From contig CAYUQJ010000008.1 in the NCBI GenBank assembly GCA_964446955.1, positions 62,001 through 126,000 of the forward strand: a DNA stretch of 64,000 nucleotides, in the 5' to 3' direction. This DNA is from Leptolinea sp964446955 (GTDB lineage Bacteria > Chloroflexota > Anaerolineae > Anaerolineales > Anaerolineaceae). Below are positions 62,389 through 64,000 of the stretch, in pieces. Within the stretch, counting starts at the first letter, position 1. Every line of letters begins with the position of its first letter. A model generated the notes under the pieces. It was not told the origin of the DNA. It did no database searches and saw only the letters and a list, made by a program, of their open reading frames with translations. A program made the translations under genes and the position numbers.

Positions 62389-62415
62389 TGCGCTTCTCTT
62401 CTCACTTCGATGGAT

Positions 62416-62964
62416 TTACTTAACACCAACCGCTTTAAACCCAGCACCTTTGCGCAGCGCCTTGATGTTCAATGGCAGCAGCTTGCGGTGACGGTCGGGG
62501 ATATGGTTCTCCAGCGCCTTTTCCAGGGCTTCAATGGGAAGTACATTCTGGTTGGCCAGCATGGCACCCAGCATCACCATATTCGTCAGGCGTTTGTCAC
62601 CCAGTGTTTCCGCCTCATCATTGGCCGGTAATGCCACAACACGCACGTTGTTCCGGTCTACTGAACGCTCGATCATGGATGAATTAATAACCAGAAGACC
62701 GCCTTCAGCCACGGTACTTTCATACTTATCCAGTGATGGCAGGTTGAATGCCATGAATACTTTTGGATGACGCACCAGCGGCGAACCGATCTCATCATCC
62801 GAAATGATCACGGTACAGTTGGCCGTACCGCCGCGCATTTCAGGTCCATAGGAAGGAATCCATGTGACCTGTTTATCATTCTCCATACCGGCGTATGCCA
62901 GAAGCTGACCGGCAAAAAGGACTCCCTGTCCGCCAAAACCAGCTATCAGAATCTCTGTTTGCAT
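62416..62964 (-). CDS. 2-oxoacid:ferredoxin oxidoreductase, gamma subunit
   Basis: A 182-residue gamma subunit of the pyruvate/2-oxoacid:ferredoxin oxidoreductase family. It shows the start EILIAGFGGQGVLFAGQLLA, WIPSYGPEMRGGTANCTVI and GDKRLTNMVMLGAML. This subunit helps hold the catalytic complex that turns 2-oxoacids plus CoA into acyl-CoA, CO2 and reduced ferredoxin. GGGAGG precedes ATG 62964. It is the last gene of the unit alpha-beta-gamma. Confidence 0.93.
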   Translation of the reverse strand: MQTEILIAGFGGQGVLFAGQLLAYAGMENDKQVTWIPSYGPEMRGGTANCTVIISDDEIGSPLVRHPKVFMAFNLPSLDKYESTVAEGGLLVINSSMIERSVDRNNVRVVALPANDEAETLGDKRLTNMVMLGAMLANQNVLPIEALEKALENHIPDRHRKLLPLNIKALRKGAGFKAVGVK

Positions 62965-62976
62965 TTTTCCTCCCAC

Positions 62977-63762
62977 CTAGCTCTTAAAATCCGCGATGCT
63001 CGGGTTGACCTTGTAGTCTCCCAGGGCATAGTAGGGGATCATTTTTTCTTCCAGCCATTGAGTTGCCTGTTTGGGTGTCATCCCCCAGTTGGTGGGGCAG
63101 ATGGACAACAGTTCAACCATCGAAAAACCCAGTCCGCGTGCCTGAACTTCGAACGCGGTACGGATGGCTTTTTTGGCCAGGCGGATATTCTTGGGGTCAT
63201 GCAGGCTGCGGCGGACCACGTAACTGGCACCGTCAAGCTTGGCCAGCAATTCGGATGCGCGGATGGGGTAGCCGGCCAGCTCAACATCGCGGCCGTTGGG
63301 GGATGATGTGGTTTTTTGGCCGGGCAGCGTGGTCGGAGCCATCTGTCCGCCGGTCATGCCATAGTTCGAGTTGTTGATGAAAATGACGGAGATATTTTCA
63401 CCGCGGGCAGCGGCATGGATGATCTCGGCCATGCCAATCGAGACCATGTCTCCATCACCCTGGTAGGTAAACACAAAACGGTCAGGCAAGAGACGTTTTA
63501 CGCCGGTAGCCATGGCCGGGGCGCGGCCGTGAGGGGCTTGTACAAAATCAACATCAAAGTAGTTGTATGCGAATACCGAGCAACCAACGGATGCCACACC
63601 AATTGTTCGTTCGCGGATGCCCATCTCATCGATCACTTCGGCGATAAGCCGATGTGCCACACCATGGGTACAACCGGGGCAGTAATGGGTGTTGGTGTCG
63701 GTTAATGATTCCGGCCGTTGATAAACAGTAACTTGTTCCGTATTCAGGTCAGGTACAGTCAT
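62977..63762 (-). CDS. 2-oxoacid:ferredoxin oxidoreductase, beta (TPP) subunit
   Basis: A 261-residue TPP-binding subunit. It has HYCPGCTHGVAHRL (with cysteines of the family's start), the TPP/Mg motif YQGDGDMVSIG followed by FINNSNYGMTGGQMAPTT, and SICPTNWGMTP. A ferredoxin-type four-cysteine cluster is absent, as expected when it is a separate subunit. Substrate is one of pyruvate, 2-oxoglutarate or branched 2-oxoacids. The beta subunit shape (GDGD, NYGMTGGQ) is closest to Kor/Vor types. It ends 12 bases before the gamma start. Confidence 0.93.
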   Translation of the reverse strand: MTVPDLNTEQVTVYQRPESLTDTNTHYCPGCTHGVAHRLIAEVIDEMGIRERTIGVASVGCSVFAYNYFDVDFVQAPHGRAPAMATGVKRLLPDRFVFTYQGDGDMVSIGMAEIIHAAARGENISVIFINNSNYGMTGGQMAPTTLPGQKTTSSPNGRDVELAGYPIRASELLAKLDGASYVVRRSLHDPKNIRLAKKAIRTAFEVQARGLGFSMVELLSICPTNWGMTPKQATQWLEEKMIPYYALGDYKVNPSIADFKS

Positions 63763-63776
63763 TCTTTTCCCTTTCC

Positions 63777-64000
63777 TTAGTTGGTCAATGCCATATATTT
63801 CATCCAGCGGTCGCGTGGATGCTCAAGGTTGGAAACCGGGCTGGCAATCATGCGCTGGACAGCGGCGGATATTTCATCCGGGAGAGGTATGATCCCGCCA
63901 GGGCGGCCATAAAAATCGATTGGCACATTACCGTGCGTAGCCATAATAACGTCATCCAGCATTTGACCGGTATTCATTTCGGTAACCAGGATACCTTTAA
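63777..64000 (-). CDS. 2-oxoacid:ferredoxin oxidoreductase, alpha subunit (partial)
   Basis: The C-terminal 74 residues of the alpha subunit. The last strand and tail read KGILVTEMNTGQMLDDV, FYGRPGGIIPLPDEIS and SPVSNLEHPRDRWMKY, typical of the Kor/Vor alpha family. The start and most of the gene lie to the right of the window, since the minus strand reads in from 64000. It is the upstream gene of the operon shown here, 14 bases before the beta subunit. Confidence 0.9.
   Translation of the reverse strand, partial: KGILVTEMNTGQMLDDVIMATHGNVPIDFYGRPGGIIPLPDEISAAVQRMIASPVSNLEHPRDRWMKYMALTN

Overview
The window looks like a chromosomal segment of an anaerobic or facultative Anaerolineae-type member of the Chloroflexota. 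I infer this from the many lipoproteins with Thr/Pro-rich linkers, from the single-membrane style of the secreted proteins, and from the gene mix: GatCAB, a split NAD synthetase, a DUF2177 protein, a YibE/F protein, MsrPQ, an RPH/PPDK-like phosphotransferase and a 2-oxoacid:ferredoxin oxidoreductase. No rRNA gene, CRISPR array, transposase or phage gene was seen. One tRNA (Pro, UGG) is present. The taxonomic call rests on family knowledge, not on a database search.

Layout. 1-4321: REP-like repeat, alkyltransferase-like protein, TPR protein, class B penicillin-binding lipoprotein and tyrosine phosphatase. 4523-8445 (minus): operon of sugar nucleotidyltransferase, a 73-codon gene with a non-ATG start, aminotransferase and gatB. 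8565-10853: small lipoprotein facing gatC-gatA. 11101-18228: five related exported proteins of unknown function plus the remnant of a sixth, interrupted by a YibE/F membrane protein. 18328-26604: phosphofructokinase, esterase lipoprotein, tRNA-Pro, glycosyltransferase, rnhB, Ca2+-type P-ATPase, glgC. 26801-35656: c-di-GMP pair (HD-GYP and GGDEF), a GT-C membrane protein and a two-component system. 35796-48549: 28-residue membrane microprotein, DinB-like and CHAP proteins, glutaminase-type nitrilase with nadE and an MFS transporter, GerMN and SH3 lipoproteins, SDR, glutamate dehydrogenase, msrPQ and two unrecognised membrane proteins.

48752-62400 is the most rearranged part. An AT-richer block (49382-54195: NifX-like protein, FAD disulfide-reductase-like enzyme, methyltransferase, hydrolase, MFS) lies between an intact DUF2177 gene and a second, truncated copy of its 5' end, so it appears to be an insertion flanked by diverged direct repeats. 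Next comes a TetR gene with a consensus promoter and two palindromic operators, followed by an MFS exporter and a rifampin-phosphotransferase-like enzyme, a plausible drug-response unit. A degenerate internal piece of that phosphotransferase reappears beyond a TauE/SafE gene. The end of the window holds a DUF2974 hydrolase, a tRNA 3'-end remnant, a second REP-like element and the minus-strand operon for 2-oxoacid:ferredoxin oxidoreductase, whose alpha subunit runs off the window.

The strongest candidate for an undescribed system is the tandem family at 11101-18228. It has two subtypes (lipoprotein and freely secreted), a conserved acidic loop, a pair of C-terminal cysteines lost together in one member, and signs of birth and decay of copies.
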